This document shows positions 46,306-55,877 of a DNA stretch of 64,000 nucleotides, in pieces. Source of the stretch: VXPW01 sp965115815 (GTDB lineage Bacteria; Pseudomonadota; Alphaproteobacteria; TMED109); the NCBI GenBank assembly GCA_965115815.1, contig OZ220465.1:3472001-3536000 (forward strand). Reading direction: 5' to 3'. The position numbers and the translations under genes were made by a program. Positions within the stretch are counted from its first letter, which is position 1. Each line of letters opens with the position of its first letter. Under the pieces are notes generated by a model. It saw only the letters and a program-made list of their open reading frames with translations. It ran no database searches and was not told the origin of the DNA.

Positions 46306-48603
46306 TCAGGCCGCCCGCGCCGTGCGGGCACCCTCCAACGCCTCCAGCACCCTGGGCGGAGACATCGGCAGATCGGTGAACCGCACCCCGAGCGCATGTT
46401 CCACGGCGTTGGCGACCGCGGCCATCGGCGGCACGATCGGTGTCTCCCCGACCCCGCGCACGCCATAGGGATGCGCGGGATTCGGCACCTCGACGATCAC
46501 GGTGTCGATCATCGGCACGTCCGAACACACCGGGATCCGATAGTCGAGGAAGCCGGGATTCTGCAGCCGGCCCCGGTCGTCGTAAACGTATTCCTCGTTC
46601 AGGGCCCAGCCGATTCCCTGCACCGCCCCGCCCTGCAGCTGCCCTTCCACGTAGCTCGGGTGCACCGCCCGCCCGGCGTCCTGCACGACCGTGTAGCGCT
46701 CGATGGTCACCCGGCCGGTCTCGCGGTCGACGTCCACATCGACCACATGCGTGCCGAAGCTCGGGCCGGCGCCCTGGGCGTTGATCTGGGCCCGGCCGAC
46801 GAAGGGTCCGCCGGTCTTGCCGGCCCGCCGGGCCAGATCGGCGAGAGACAGCGGGTCGAATTCCCCGGCGTTGGATCCCGCCGGCCGGGCCTCGCCCCCG
46901 GCCCACTCGACCGCATCGACGGGAATGTCCCAGATCCGGGCGGCGCGCGCGCACAGCTGCCCGATCAGGTCCCGCGCGGCCTCGACGACGGCCAAGCCGC
47001 TCGCGAAGGTGGTCCGGCTGCCCCCGGTCAGGAAGGTGTAGCCCAGCGAACTGGTATCGCCGATCAGGGGACGGATCCGCTCGACGTCGACGCCGAGCGT
47101 CTCGGCCGCCTGCAGGCACAGCGACGCGCGCGAGCCGCCGATGTCGGGCGTCCCGGCCACGAGCGTGATCGTTCCGTCCTCGCCAAGATTGAGCGTCGCG
47201 CAGGTCTCGCCGCCGATGTTGAACCAGAACCCGGATGCCACCCCCCGGCCCTGCCCCGGCTTGAGCGGGGCCCGGTAGTGCGCATGCGCCCGGGCCTCCT
47301 CCAGCGTCTCGACGAGCCCCACCGGTCCGAAGGTGGGGCCGTAGGCGGCGCGGGTGCCCTCCTTCGCGGCATTCCGAAGCCGCAGTTCGACCGGATCCAT
47401 CCCGATCCGCTTGGCGAGCTCGTCGACCACGGACTCGACCGCGAACTCCGACTGGGGTGCGCCCGGCGCCCGGTAGGCGGCCACCTTGGGCCGGTTGACC
47501 ACCACGTCGTAGCCGACCACCTTCACGTGCTCGAGGTCGTACGGCGCGAACGCGCACATGCAGCCGGGCTGGACCGGCGAGCCCTGGAAGGCGCCGGCCT
47601 GGTACCGGAGCTCGGCCTCCCCGGCCGTGATCCTGCCGTCCCCGGTCATGCCCATCTTCACCCGCACCCGGCTGCCCGCAGCGGGTCCGGACGCCCGGAA
47701 CACCTCCTCGCGCGACATGGTCATCTTCACGGGCTGGCCGGACTTGCGCGACAGCATCAGCGCCACCGGCTCCAGGTAGACCACCGTCTTGCCGCCGAAG
47801 CCGCCGCCGATCTCGGAGGCGGTGACACGCAGCCGGGACACGTCCATGCCGAGGAGCCGGGCGCAGTGCCCCCGCACGACGAAGTGGCCCTGGGTGGTGC
47901 ACCACAGTTCGGCCTGCCCGTCTTCCGAGACGTTCGCGACGCAGGCGTGCGGCTCGATGTAGCCCTGGTGCACGGGCTGGGTGGTGAATTCGCGTTCGAC
48001 GACCACGTCCGCCTCGGCGAATCCGGCGTCCGGGTCGCCGAGACGGAATTCCACCACCTTGGCGACGTTGGACGGCGTCTCGGGAACCGGATCGACGCCC
48101 TGCGTGAACAGGTCCTCGTGCAGCAGCGGCGCATCGGGCGCCATTGCCTCGACCACGTCCAGCACGTGCGGGAGCACGTCGTACTCGACCCGGACGAGCG
48201 CCAGCGCCTCGCGCGCGACCGTCTCGCTGACGGCGGCCACGGCCGCGACCGGATGCCCCTCGAACAGGGCCTTCTCGCGGGCCATCACGTTGCGCACGAC
48301 ATCGCGGTAGTTGATCACCATCTCGCCGGCCGGCACGAACTCCGAGGGCTGATCCGCGAAATCGTCGCGGGTCACCACCGCCTTGACCCCCGGCAGCGCC
48401 AGCGCCGCCGAGGCGTCGACCGACCGGATGCGCGCGTGCGCATGGGGGCTGCGGAGCACCTTGCCCACCAGCATGTTCGGCAGGTGCACGTCCGCTCCGA
48501 ACCGCGCCCGTCCCGTCACCTTGTCCACGCCGTCGGGCCGCACCGGCCGGGTTCCCACCCACCGGGTGCCGCCGTTGGCCGGACCGTCAGTCGGAATGGT
48601 CAT
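46306..48603 (-). CDS. Molybdenum hydroxylase, molybdopterin-binding large subunit (xanthine dehydrogenase/HCAR family)
   Basis: 765 residues from ATG at 48603, overlapping the FeS subunit gene. N-terminal GRARFGADVHLPNMLVGKVL domain; cofactor-site segments GGGFGGKTVVYLEPVA, AAYRAPGAPQSEFAVESVVD, LVAGTPDIGGSRASL, and near the C-terminus NPAHPYGVRGVGETPIVPPM with the conserved GxGE catalytic Glu. The AYRAPGAP loop differs from AYRCSFR of true CO dehydrogenase, so it is not form I CODH; 4-hydroxybenzoyl-CoA reductase-like or other N-heterocycle or aromatic hydroxylases fit. Substrate unknown. Confidence 0.9.
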   Translation of the reverse strand: MTIPTDGPANGGTRWVGTRPVRPDGVDKVTGRARFGADVHLPNMLVGKVLRSPHAHARIRSVDASAALALPGVKAVVTRDDFADQPSEFVPAGEMVINYRDVVRNVMAREKALFEGHPVAAVAAVSETVAREALALVRVEYDVLPHVLDVVEAMAPDAPLLHEDLFTQGVDPVPETPSNVAKVVEFRLGDPDAGFAEADVVVEREFTTQPVHQGYIEPHACVANVSEDGQAELWCTTQGHFVVRGHCARLLGMDVSRLRVTASEIGGGFGGKTVVYLEPVALMLSRKSGQPVKMTMSREEVFRASGPAAGSRVRVKMGMTGDGRITAGEAELRYQAGAFQGSPVQPGCMCAFAPYDLEHVKVVGYDVVVNRPKVAAYRAPGAPQSEFAVESVVDELAKRIGMDPVELRLRNAAKEGTRAAYGPTFGPVGLVETLEEARAHAHYRAPLKPGQGRGVASGFWFNIGGETCATLNLGEDGTITLVAGTPDIGGSRASLCLQAAETLGVDVERIRPLIGDTSSLGYTFLTGGSRTTFASGLAVVEAARDLIGQLCARAARIWDIPVDAVEWAGGEARPAGSNAGEFDPLSLADLARRAGKTGGPFVGRAQINAQGAGPSFGTHVVDVDVDRETGRVTIERYTVVQDAGRAVHPSYVEGQLQGGAVQGIGWALNEEYVYDDRGRLQNPGFLDYRIPVCSDVPMIDTVIVEVPNPAHPYGVRGVGETPIVPPMAAVANAVEHALGVRFTDLPMSPPRVLEALEGARTARAA

Positions 48604-49081
48604 GTCGGGTCTCCTGCATCCGCGGCACCGTGTCCAGCACGGCGCGCACGATCTTGTCGTATCCGGTACAGCGGCAGAGATTCCCCGCCAGCCAGTACCG
48701 GACCTCGGTTTCGGTCGGGGCGGCATGGCGTTCGAGGAGGGACCGCGCCGCCATCAGGAAGCCGGGCGTGCAGACCCCGCACTGCAGCGCCGCGTGCTCG
48801 AGAAACTGGGTCTGCAGCGGATGGAGGCGGTCGCCGGACGCCATTCCCTCGATGGTCTCGACGGTCTCCCCCTCGGCCTCCGCACCCAGCATCAGGCAGG
48901 CGCAGACAAGGCGCCCGGAGACGATCACGCTGCACGCTCCGCAGTCGCCCGACCCGCAGCCCTCCTTGGTGCCGGTGAGGTGGAGCTCATCCCGCAGGAC
49001 ATCGAGCAGGGTCTGCTCGGGCGCGCACAGGAACTCGACCGGATCGCCGTTGACGGTGGTCGTGACGTGGACCTTGGCCAT
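48587..49081 (-). CDS. Molybdenum hydroxylase, 2Fe-2S subunit
   Basis: 164 residues. The first plant-ferredoxin-type cluster is in GTKEGCGSGDCGACSVIVSG with a further Cys in LVCACLML; the second cluster is in LQCGVCTPGFLM and YWLAGNLCRCTGYDKI. It passes electrons from the molybdenum centre to FAD. The start overlaps the stop of the FAD subunit (TAATG). Confidence 0.94.
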   Translation of the reverse strand: MAKVHVTTTVNGDPVEFLCAPEQTLLDVLRDELHLTGTKEGCGSGDCGACSVIVSGRLVCACLMLGAEAEGETVETIEGMASGDRLHPLQTQFLEHAALQCGVCTPGFLMAARSLLERHAAPTETEVRYWLAGNLCRCTGYDKIVRAVLDTVPRMQETRHDHSD

Positions 49082-49944
49082 TACCGGCCTCCCCGCGCAC
49101 GCTGCGCCGCCCTGCGGGCCGCGCGGACGGCCAGCACGCCCGCGACCCGGGTGCGGTAGGCCGCGGTACCGCGCTTGTCGTCGATCGGGCGGCAGGCGGC
49201 CCGGGCCGCGGCGGCAAGGTTCTCGAGCGCGGCATCGTCGCACCCGGTTCCGACCAGGGTCCCGGCCGCGGCCTCGGTCAAGACCACGGTCGGCGCGACC
49301 GCACCCAGGGCGACCCGGGCGGCCGTGCAGCGACCGCCTTCGTCCAGCGACAGGCTCACGGCGGCCCCGACCACGGCGATGTCCATCTCGGTGCGGGGAA
49401 TGAAGCGAAGATAGGCGTCGGCGGAACGCGGCGGGCGTTCCGGGAGTTCGATCGCGACGACGAACTCGCCGTCGCCCAGGGAAACCGCGCCGGGGCCCGT
49501 GCACACCGCTTCGACCGGGACGCGGCGCACGCCGGCCGGGCCGGCGACCCGGCACGCGGCGGCCGCCGCGACCAAGGCCGGCACGGTGTCGGCGGCCGGC
49601 GACGCATTGCAGAGATTTCCGCCCAGGCTGGCCCGGCCCTGGATCTGGGTCGAGCCGATGAGTTCGGCCGCCTCCACCACCCCCGGCCACCGGGCCCGTG
49701 CCGCTGCATGCTCGCCGAGCTCGGCGCCGGTCACCGCGGCACCGATGACCAGCCTGCCCCCGTCCTCGCGAATCTCCCGGGTCTCCCGGATTCGCTTGAT
49801 GTCGACGACGAGTTCCGGAGCGATCGCGCCGGACCGGAGCTGCACGAGCAGGTCGGTGCCGCCGGCCAGCACCCGTCCTCTCGGCCCGCCGCCCGTCAGC
49901 AGCCGCACGGCATCCTCGGCGGTCTGGGGTGACTCGTAGCGCAA
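49081..49944 (-). CDS. Molybdenum hydroxylase, FAD-binding subunit
   Basis: 287 residues. The start is TTG at 49944 behind AGGGAGG; the frame farther up has no conserved features. FAD sites: GRVLAGGTDLLVQLRSG and STQIQGRASLGGNLCNASPA. C-terminal CO dehydrogenase flavoprotein domain (TEMDIAVVGAAVSLSL). First gene of the operon FAD - FeS - Mo subunit - MoaD. Confidence 0.92.
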   Translation of the reverse strand: MRYESPQTAEDAVRLLTGGGPRGRVLAGGTDLLVQLRSGAIAPELVVDIKRIRETREIREDGGRLVIGAAVTGAELGEHAAARARWPGVVEAAELIGSTQIQGRASLGGNLCNASPAADTVPALVAAAAACRVAGPAGVRRVPVEAVCTGPGAVSLGDGEFVVAIELPERPPRSADAYLRFIPRTEMDIAVVGAAVSLSLDEGGRCTAARVALGAVAPTVVLTEAAAGTLVGTGCDDAALENLAAAARAACRPIDDKRGTAAYRTRVAGVLAVRAARRAAQRARGGR

Positions 49945-50274
49945 CTCGCTGCCTCCCTGAAGGGTTCCGCCGGCCCGCCCGCAACGGCGGCCCTCCGGAG
50001 GACGGGCCGAACCTCCCCGCACGGGCGGCGGGCAGGGGCTGCGACCGGCACGGGAGGGCAGTTCCGGTGGCCGCACCATATCACGCCGGACCGTTCCGGA
50101 AAGCTCGGTCCGCCGGCGCGAACGGATCGCCTGCCGCCCGGCCGCCGCGCGGACGACGGTCCCGGATCCGTGGCCCGCGCCGCCCGCGCGCCCGGGCGGC
50201 TGCGGACGTCCGTCCGCCGGACCGCATCCGGGCGGTGCGGCCGAGCCGGCGACGGCCGGGAGCGGATCCCCGCT
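49945..50274. other. Gap of 330 bp upstream of the hydroxylase operon
   Basis: No gene seen. It should contain the operon promoter; no regulator gene is adjacent. Confidence 0.4.
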
Positions 50275-50559
50275 TCAGCGGGATCCTTCCTCCGTCACGC
50301 ACGGTTCCGGACGGACATGGCGGAAGGATCCGTCGAGGCTCCGGTACAGCAGGGCGGCCGGCGCGCGGGCGCCGGGAATCCGCATCCGGTAGAGCACGCA
50401 CCCCTGCGGACCGACGGCGGCCGGCAGGTACACGACCCCCTCGCGCACGACGGCCGGACCCTCCACGGCGGCGGGCGGCGGTCCCGACTGTCGGGCATCG
50501 GTGCAGGCGGCGGCGAGTGCGGCGGCGCACCCGCATGTCAGGATGCAGAAGTGATGCAC
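50275..50559 (-). CDS. Small putative lipoprotein
   Basis: 94 residues from GTG at 50559: VHHFCILTCGCAAALAAACT, where AAAC is a plausible lipobox, then VVYLPAAVGPQGCVLYRMRI and LYRSLDGSFRHVRPEPC. It begins 4 bases after the stop of the subtilase gene, suggesting co-transcription. No family recognised. High GC makes chance frames common, so confidence is moderate. Confidence 0.5.
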   Translation of the reverse strand: MHHFCILTCGCAAALAAACTDARQSGPPPAAVEGPAVVREGVVYLPAAVGPQGCVLYRMRIPGARAPAALLYRSLDGSFRHVRPEPCVTEEGSR

Positions 50560-50563
50560 CGCC

Positions 50564-52903
50564 CTACCAGGTCCTGCGGTAGGCGAGACCGGCACTCGCT
50601 TCGCGCTCCCCCGGGACATGACCGGCATGCACGGCGCCTCCGGCCTCCACCGCGAACGTCCCGCCGAACGCGCTCCAGTCGTGACGCACCGTGATCCGGA
50701 GTTCCCGCGCCTCGGGCCGCAGGGAAATGCGGTACTCGTCCCGCAGCTTCCGTTGTCCTTCCAGCCGTCCGTTCTCGAGGCGAAACGCGCCCGTGCCCGA
50801 TTCGGCGTGGAACGGCTGCTCGACGACGACGCCCGTGGTCCGGGTGCCGATCCGCAGCGCCGCCGCCGACAGGACGGAGGGGCCGGCGCGGAACAGGGCG
50901 TCCGCTCCGGATCGCGGCAGACTGACCGCCAGCGTGCCCGCGGCCTCCACGGTGAGGCCGGATGCGAAGGCATGCGCGAACGACCGCGAAGTCCAGACCA
51001 AGCCGGATTCGAGATCCGTCCGGAACGCACCGGAGGCTTCGGTTCCGAGATGGCCGCCGTCCTCGAAGCTCAGGCCGTAGCCCCAGCCGTCGTTCCGCGC
51101 CCGGCGGGCCACGCCCGCCGCCGCCGGGCCGAAGCCCGCCACCCAACCGTCTGCCCGCCCGGACCGGGCCCCTGCGCGGTCGCGGCCGGCCGCCATCCAC
51201 GTCAGGTTGAGGTCGGCGAGCCCGGGGGCCGGGGCGGACGGCGGGGCCGCGCCCTCGAAGCGGGGAATCGGGAGCCGCCCGGTCGCCGGCGGCGCCAGCA
51301 GGGACGGGAGCGGGATCCAGAACGGGAACCCGTGGTCGTCGAAGGCGGCCAGCTCCAGATGCGCGGCCCGGCGGGCGATCGCCCCGAAGGCGGCCGGCGC
51401 CCGGAGCGACGAGCGGTCGAGCGCGTGGGCCGAGGGCCCGACCGTGAGCGCGCCGGCCGGCGCCAGCGCCGCTTCGAGATCCAGATGGCCGGCGCCGTAG
51501 ATCTCGAGATCGGCGTAGGGCCCGGTGCGGTCCGCGGTGTCGATCATGCGCTTGACGATCGCGGTGTTGCCGCGCGTGCCCCGGAAGTGCTCCTTCAGCA
51601 GGGCCAAGGCGCCGGATACCAGCGGCGCGGCGAAGCTGGTTCCCGTGAGTCCGCGCCGCACGGCGCCGCGCCCCGGGGCCCCCGGGTCCGGCACCAGCCC
51701 CCGCACCGTCCCCGGGGCGGCCAGACAGTAGTGCCGCCCGTGCCGGGCCGCGTTCCAGTCGGGCGGGACGGGTCCGCAGGCATTCGAATACCCGGCCAGA
51801 CGCCCGGTTTCCGGGTCCGTGGCCACCACCGACAGCGAGTGGCCGCGCAATTCCTGGATGTAGTACGGAAGATCGGCCCCGATGCCGGACCAGCGTTGCC
51901 CCTCGTTGCCGGCGGAATAGACCAGGATGGTCCGCCGGTCCGCCGGCGTGTCGACCTGCAGCACCGCATCGATCGTCCGGGGCAGCCAGGTGCGGTACCA
52001 CCGCAACTCGGACTCGACTTCGGCCGAAATGATGTCGGGGTCGAACAGGTCCACGCCGTACGAACGGTTGATGATGTCGAGCTTCGCATAGTGCTCCCGA
52101 TAGGATGCAGCGAGCGAGAGGTCGGTCTGCTCGCGGTCCGGGCGGGGAAGCTCCGCGATGGCGGACCGCCAGACGGCGTCCGCATACGCGCTGTTGGCCT
52201 GATCGTCCGTCAAGTTCCACGCGATGGGGACGATCGCGGCCCCGGTCGCCACGCCCAGGTTGGCTCCGGCGGCCACCGATGCGACGATGGTGCCGTGCCT
52301 TCCGGTGACTCCGTACGGGGTCGGAACTTCCCGCCACCGGAGCATGCGTTCGAGGAAGTTGCCCCGGCCATGATGCTCGTCGACCATGAAGGTCCCGTCG
52401 TCTCTGGTCGGCCAGCCGTCCCGATCGACGATCTGCCGCACCCAGCGATTCGGGGCTTCCGGGTCGCCGGCGCTGTTCCCGTTCCAGACGTTGCAGGCGC
52501 CGGACCGGATGCACGACTGGACCTCGCCGAAGGCGCTGTCCCCGTACGGCCGCAGGTACGACAGTTCGGCGCCGTCCGCCTCCCGCAGCCGGACCCGGTT
52601 TCCGAATTCCCCGCGCTGCGTGAAGTCGACAATGGTGTCCTCGATCCCGATCCGGACGCCCGCGCCGGTGAGGCCCCGGGCGTAGGCGTGATGCGCACCG
52701 ATCTGCTCCAGCACGCCGGGCTGGTGTGTCGTGAACCGCGGAGTGCGCAGGAAGTCCGACGGCGGGCGGACCGGATCGGGCGCACGAGCGGCCGGCGCCG
52801 GCCCGGGCGGAGCTCCGCCCGGGCCGCCGCCTCCCCCGCCGCCGCACGCCGCCAGCATCAAGAGCGCCGCTGCCGGAACGAACCGCATCCGTGTTGTCGC
52901 CAT
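50564..52903 (-). CDS. Lipoprotein subtilisin-like serine protease with C-terminal beta-domain (NalP-like)
   Basis: 779 residues. The start ATG at 52903 follows GGAGAGCAGG. Signal peptide with lipobox LMLAACGGGG. S8 catalytic triad: Asp in GVRIGIEDTIVDF, His in GVTGRHGTIVASVAAG, Ser in GLTGTSFAAPLVSGALALL. The C-terminal about 280 residues are rich in alternating aromatic and hydrophobic strands and end LAYRRTW with a terminal aromatic residue, as in outer-membrane barrels. A lipoprotein subtilase with an autotransporter barrel is the architecture of Neisseria NalP, which is displayed on and released from the cell surface. The barrel assignment is inferred from pattern only. Confidence 0.85.
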   Translation of the reverse strand: MATTRMRFVPAAALLMLAACGGGGGGGPGGAPPGPAPAARAPDPVRPPSDFLRTPRFTTHQPGVLEQIGAHHAYARGLTGAGVRIGIEDTIVDFTQRGEFGNRVRLREADGAELSYLRPYGDSAFGEVQSCIRSGACNVWNGNSAGDPEAPNRWVRQIVDRDGWPTRDDGTFMVDEHHGRGNFLERMLRWREVPTPYGVTGRHGTIVASVAAGANLGVATGAAIVPIAWNLTDDQANSAYADAVWRSAIAELPRPDREQTDLSLAASYREHYAKLDIINRSYGVDLFDPDIISAEVESELRWYRTWLPRTIDAVLQVDTPADRRTILVYSAGNEGQRWSGIGADLPYYIQELRGHSLSVVATDPETGRLAGYSNACGPVPPDWNAARHGRHYCLAAPGTVRGLVPDPGAPGRGAVRRGLTGTSFAAPLVSGALALLKEHFRGTRGNTAIVKRMIDTADRTGPYADLEIYGAGHLDLEAALAPAGALTVGPSAHALDRSSLRAPAAFGAIARRAAHLELAAFDDHGFPFWIPLPSLLAPPATGRLPIPRFEGAAPPSAPAPGLADLNLTWMAAGRDRAGARSGRADGWVAGFGPAAAGVARRARNDGWGYGLSFEDGGHLGTEASGAFRTDLESGLVWTSRSFAHAFASGLTVEAAGTLAVSLPRSGADALFRAGPSVLSAAALRIGTRTTGVVVEQPFHAESGTGAFRLENGRLEGQRKLRDEYRISLRPEARELRITVRHDWSAFGGTFAVEAGGAVHAGHVPGEREASAGLAYRRTW

Positions 52904-53619
52904 CCTGCTCTCCGGATCCTTAACCTGTCGTTCGAACGGTTGCGCCGGTCCTTGCCGGTCCCGGCATCCGGCGGTGGGCCGGCGGCCGGCCCGAACCCCG
53001 GCGCGGGGGCGGGTGGGACGGCTGCCGACGGGCGGCCGGTTCCCCGGTTTTCGCGCACCGGCCAAAGTTGCGGTCCCTGCGAAGAATAGCGGAAGTACCC
53101 CGGCGTTTCGCGGGGTCCCAGCCGGGTTCCCCGGCGGCGCTGTCGCGCGTTCCGAAGGGTCCGTTCCCGCCGGGCGGGAACGACAGCGAATCCGACCCGC
53201 GAACGGCCCCGCGGACCCGTGGACCGGCGCTCCTCGTTCCCGACAGTCGGGTCGCTCCACCCCGACGCCAGGACGTGCCGCCCCTACACCCTTCACGCGC
53301 GCAGATGCCAGCGCCCGCCGCCGCCTGCGCTCCGCCCGCGCGCGACGTTCGGCGCCAGCCGCCTCCTCCCCCGGGATCCGGTTCTCGGCGTACGCCCGCC
53401 TGATCCGCTCGGCGTACCGGCGCACGGTACCGGATTCGACCCGATTCACCGGTCCGGCGAACCCGCTTCCGCGCGGATCGAGAACCAAGGTCGCCCGCCC
53501 GTACCGATGGCGTTCGTCCTGCATGGGTTCCGGTCCGGTTCCGTTGCACTGCAGCATCTCGCTGCGCAGGTCGACCCCGCTCTGTCGCGCGGCCCCATGA
53601 ATCCTAATACGATCCCACG
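52904..53619. other. Gap of about 715 bp
   Basis: The minus-strand frame of the protease stays open upstream to 53557 and includes a helical, coding-looking piece (VESGTVRRYAERIRRAYAEN) near 53400-53460 that could be a small gene or a remnant. I cannot assign it. Confidence 0.3.
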
Positions 53620-53872
53620 CTAGTAGTACGGAATCATTGGATTGGGGGCTGCAGGCATGAGCTGGCCCCGATGCTCAGACCTGACACCTGATCCATAGAT
53701 TCCTAATGAACCTCTTCTATTCTTTTTTTGATCCTTAGAAGCGGTGCGAGAATCTCAGCGAACAGCCCGGTTCCAGTGGGTGCCGACACAGACCGACACG
53801 GGGCCGACACGAACCGACACGGAAATACCGCCCCATCCTGCAGCCATCAATGCAACGTTGGTGGACTACTAG
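53620..53872. mobile_element. IS630-derived MITE, copy C (253 bp)
   Basis: Same ends as copy B (CTAGTAGTACGGAATCATTG and GGTGGACTACTAG) and same body, with one fewer CCGACACGG-type unit. It abuts the 5' side of the DUF4338 gene at 53960. Confidence 0.85.
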
Positions 53873-53959
53873 GTTGGTTGGAAGGCTGGGTTCCGCGGGT
53901 TCCGGATGATTCGGATTGGTGCTGGCTGTTGGTGAAGCGGCGTGGTATCCGTGGTGGCC

Positions 53960-54824
53960 ATGGAACGCGCAGCGGATGTTTTCGAGACGACCCCGGAGGG
54001 TTTTGCGCTCCGGGATGGGGTGGTGCGCCTTGTGCGGCCGGATCAGGTGTGTCGCTGGAACCGTGTGGTGGACCGTCATCACGATCGGGGTTTCAAGCAA
54101 TTTGCGGGTCGCGGTCTGCACTACGTATTCACGTGGCGCGGGCGGTGGATGGGCGCTGCGGGCGGGCAGACGGGCGCCTTCAGCGGTGCGCTGCGGGACC
54201 GTGGGATGGGCGGGCGCCGCGAGGAACCGTTGGAGCGGTTGCACCTGATCGGAAACCACACGAGGTTGGTGATTCTGGGGGGGGGTCGCCGGGTGTTTCG
54301 GGGTCTTGCCTCGTGTGCGTGGTCGCGGATGCAGCGGTGTCTCAGCGACGACGGGGAGGCTGCGTACGGCCATCCGTTGCGGGTGGCGGAGTCGTGGGTC
54401 TCGCCGACGAAGTTCCGCGGCACCATGTACAAGGCGGCGAACGGGACGTGCGTGGGAGGAGCACGGGCGCTCTACCGATCCGCACGGGGAGGCGAAGGAT
54501 CGGTACGGGGTTCCGCTGCGTCGTGACGCCGGTCGTCGGGTGCGGGATCGTGCGCCACTTCCTGCGGCGTGGGCGTTGCGGGCGACGCAGAGCGGCCGGT
54601 CGGCGCGAGAGTTGCGCTCGATGTACCCGCATCATGCGGCGCTTTTCGACGTCCGCCGCGCGCAAGGGCGCAAGCACGGTATCGCCTCGGTGCGGTGCGT
54701 GAGGGTGCGGGCGCGGCGGGCGAATCGGCACGGCGCGGTGGCGGCGGCACGCTCCGCGAAGGCGATGACGCAGAAGGATCTGGCGCAGATCGGTGCGTGG
54801 AAGAATCCGGACACCGGCCGATAG
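53960..54824 (+). pseudogene. DUF4338 (DruA-like) domain fused to ISAs1-type N-terminus, frameshifted
   Basis: From ATG 53960 (GTG 53942 is an alternative): DUF4338 sequence WNRVVDRHHDRGFKQFAGRG, ERLHLIGNHTRLVILGG and PTKFRGTMYKAANGTCVGG. A frame break near 54450 leads to TDPHGEAKDRYGVPLRRDAG and then the ISAs1-type start RRAQGRKHGIASVRCV, AKAMTQKDLAQIGAWKNPDT, stopping at 54824 before the DDE region. The intact family joins DUF4338 to an ISAs1-like DDE transposase. DUF4338 is also the DruA component of the Druantia anti-phage system. Confidence 0.75.
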
Positions 54825-54941
54825 GAGCCGGCACGGTGATCCCACGCTGCTGATCCGGCGACGACTGGCGAGATTTTCTCAGTTTGCGTCGCGCTGCAAT
54901 CGTGCCGCCAAGGCTCGATGGGGCCTTCTTGGCCCGAACAG

Positions 54942-54980
54942 CCGGGTAGGAGGGGTCGTTGCCGAGCCCCTCCTACCCGG
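54942..54980. repeat. Perfect 14-bp inverted repeat, ISAs1-associated
   Basis: CCGGGTAGGAGGGG, loop TCGTTGCCGAG, CCCCTCCTACCCGG, then CGTTTTG. Matches the hairpin at 33753 including the loop. It could act as a terminator for the transposase gene upstream or as part of the IS end. Confidence 0.65.
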
Positions 54981-55016
54981 CGTTTTGTGTTCCAGGACCC
55001 CGTAGGAGTTTGAGTC

Positions 55017-55456
55017 ATGGCAGGAAAGCCAGCCCGCAGCGGGGGCCGAAACCGCTTGAAGTCGCGCGGTCGTCGGCCCAGACCGGCAATCAACCGCGGT
55101 CCGCCGCCGAAGTTCCCACTTGGCCGTGGGATCGACCGCTGAAGTCCGGCGCGGCGCGCCAGCCGTGGCCGATCCCGAAGATGCGCGCGGAAATCCTGGG
55201 GCAGTTGGCGGAATGGGGCGCGTTGCGCCATCCGGCGCATTCGGAAGCGGCCGCGCAACTTGCGCACGCCTTCCGCGATCGCGCCGCCGCCCTATGCGCA
55301 CTGTCCGCGGGCCAGCCGAAGTTCGAAGACGGCCGCGCCGCCGCGCACGTGCTGCGCATGGCGGATCAGACGATCAAGCAGGTCCTGGCCACGCTGAAAT
55401 TGTGGCCGTCGCCGCCGCCGCCGCCGGCACCGGCGGCACCGGCCGAGACCTTCTAG
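55017..55456 (+). pseudogene. Possible phage terminase small-subunit remnant
   Basis: The ATG at 55017 starts MAGKPARSGGRNR, like the N-terminus of P27-type small terminases; after about 15 codons the natural continuation appears to move to the frame ending at 55456, with PKMRAEILGQLAEWGALRHP, then AHSEAAAQLAHAF and MADQTIKQVLATLKLW. One frameshift is needed. No other phage genes are nearby. Confidence 0.35.
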
Positions 55457-55877
55457 CGGCCGGGCCGGGGCCGGCGCAGGGGGGGGGCGCACGGCCGGGG
55501 TCCGCACCCGCCGCGGAAGCGCATAGCAGCCCGTCAGCGCGCGCCGGAACCGGTAAGCAGGAGAGAAACCATGGGCCGCGCCCTTCCCGCGCGCTGTGCG
55601 GCCCCGGTTCCGCCCGATCCGCCCGATCCGCCCGATCCGGCGGACCTTCGCCCCCCAAGCGCCCGCCGCGGCCGTCCCGCGGGTTTACGAGGCTAGCCCC
55701 GTAAACCGTCCGTGCGGCCCCGGAATGCGCCCGCCGCGGGTCCGGCGCAGGGGGTCGGCCGTAAAACCGTTGCCCGTGGCAACGGGTTTCTTCCCGCGGC
55801 CGGGCCGGCGCGGCCGGGGCGCCGCTAGGTGCGCTCGAGCGTGCCCGGCGCCGGGTCCGCCGCGGGTCCTAGCCCTA
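55457..55877. repeat. Outer half of the 3' flank of RTX cassette 2
   Basis: No gene. 55570-55870 is the inverse of 23679 back to about 23525, including the GATCCGCCC triplications. It contains the hairpin at 55763. Confidence 0.65.
55763..55788. terminator. Third hairpin of the RTX-flank family
   Basis: AAAACCGTTGCC, loop CGT, GGCAACGGGTTT, followed by C then TT. Same design as 20292 and 20542. Confidence 0.55.

Noticed and set aside
46306..48603. Form I aerobic CO dehydrogenase large subunit
   Set aside because: The diagnostic AYRCSFR loop is absent (AYRAPGAP instead).
46396..48978. 860-codon plus-strand frame opposite the molybdenum hydroxylase genes
   Set aside because: Antisense shadow; the minus strand carries unmistakable cofactor and FeS motifs.
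53960..54824. A genuine Druantia defence locus
   Set aside because: No DruB-E or DruH-like genes nearby, and the DUF4338 part continues into transposase sequence; it is better read as a mobile-element protein.
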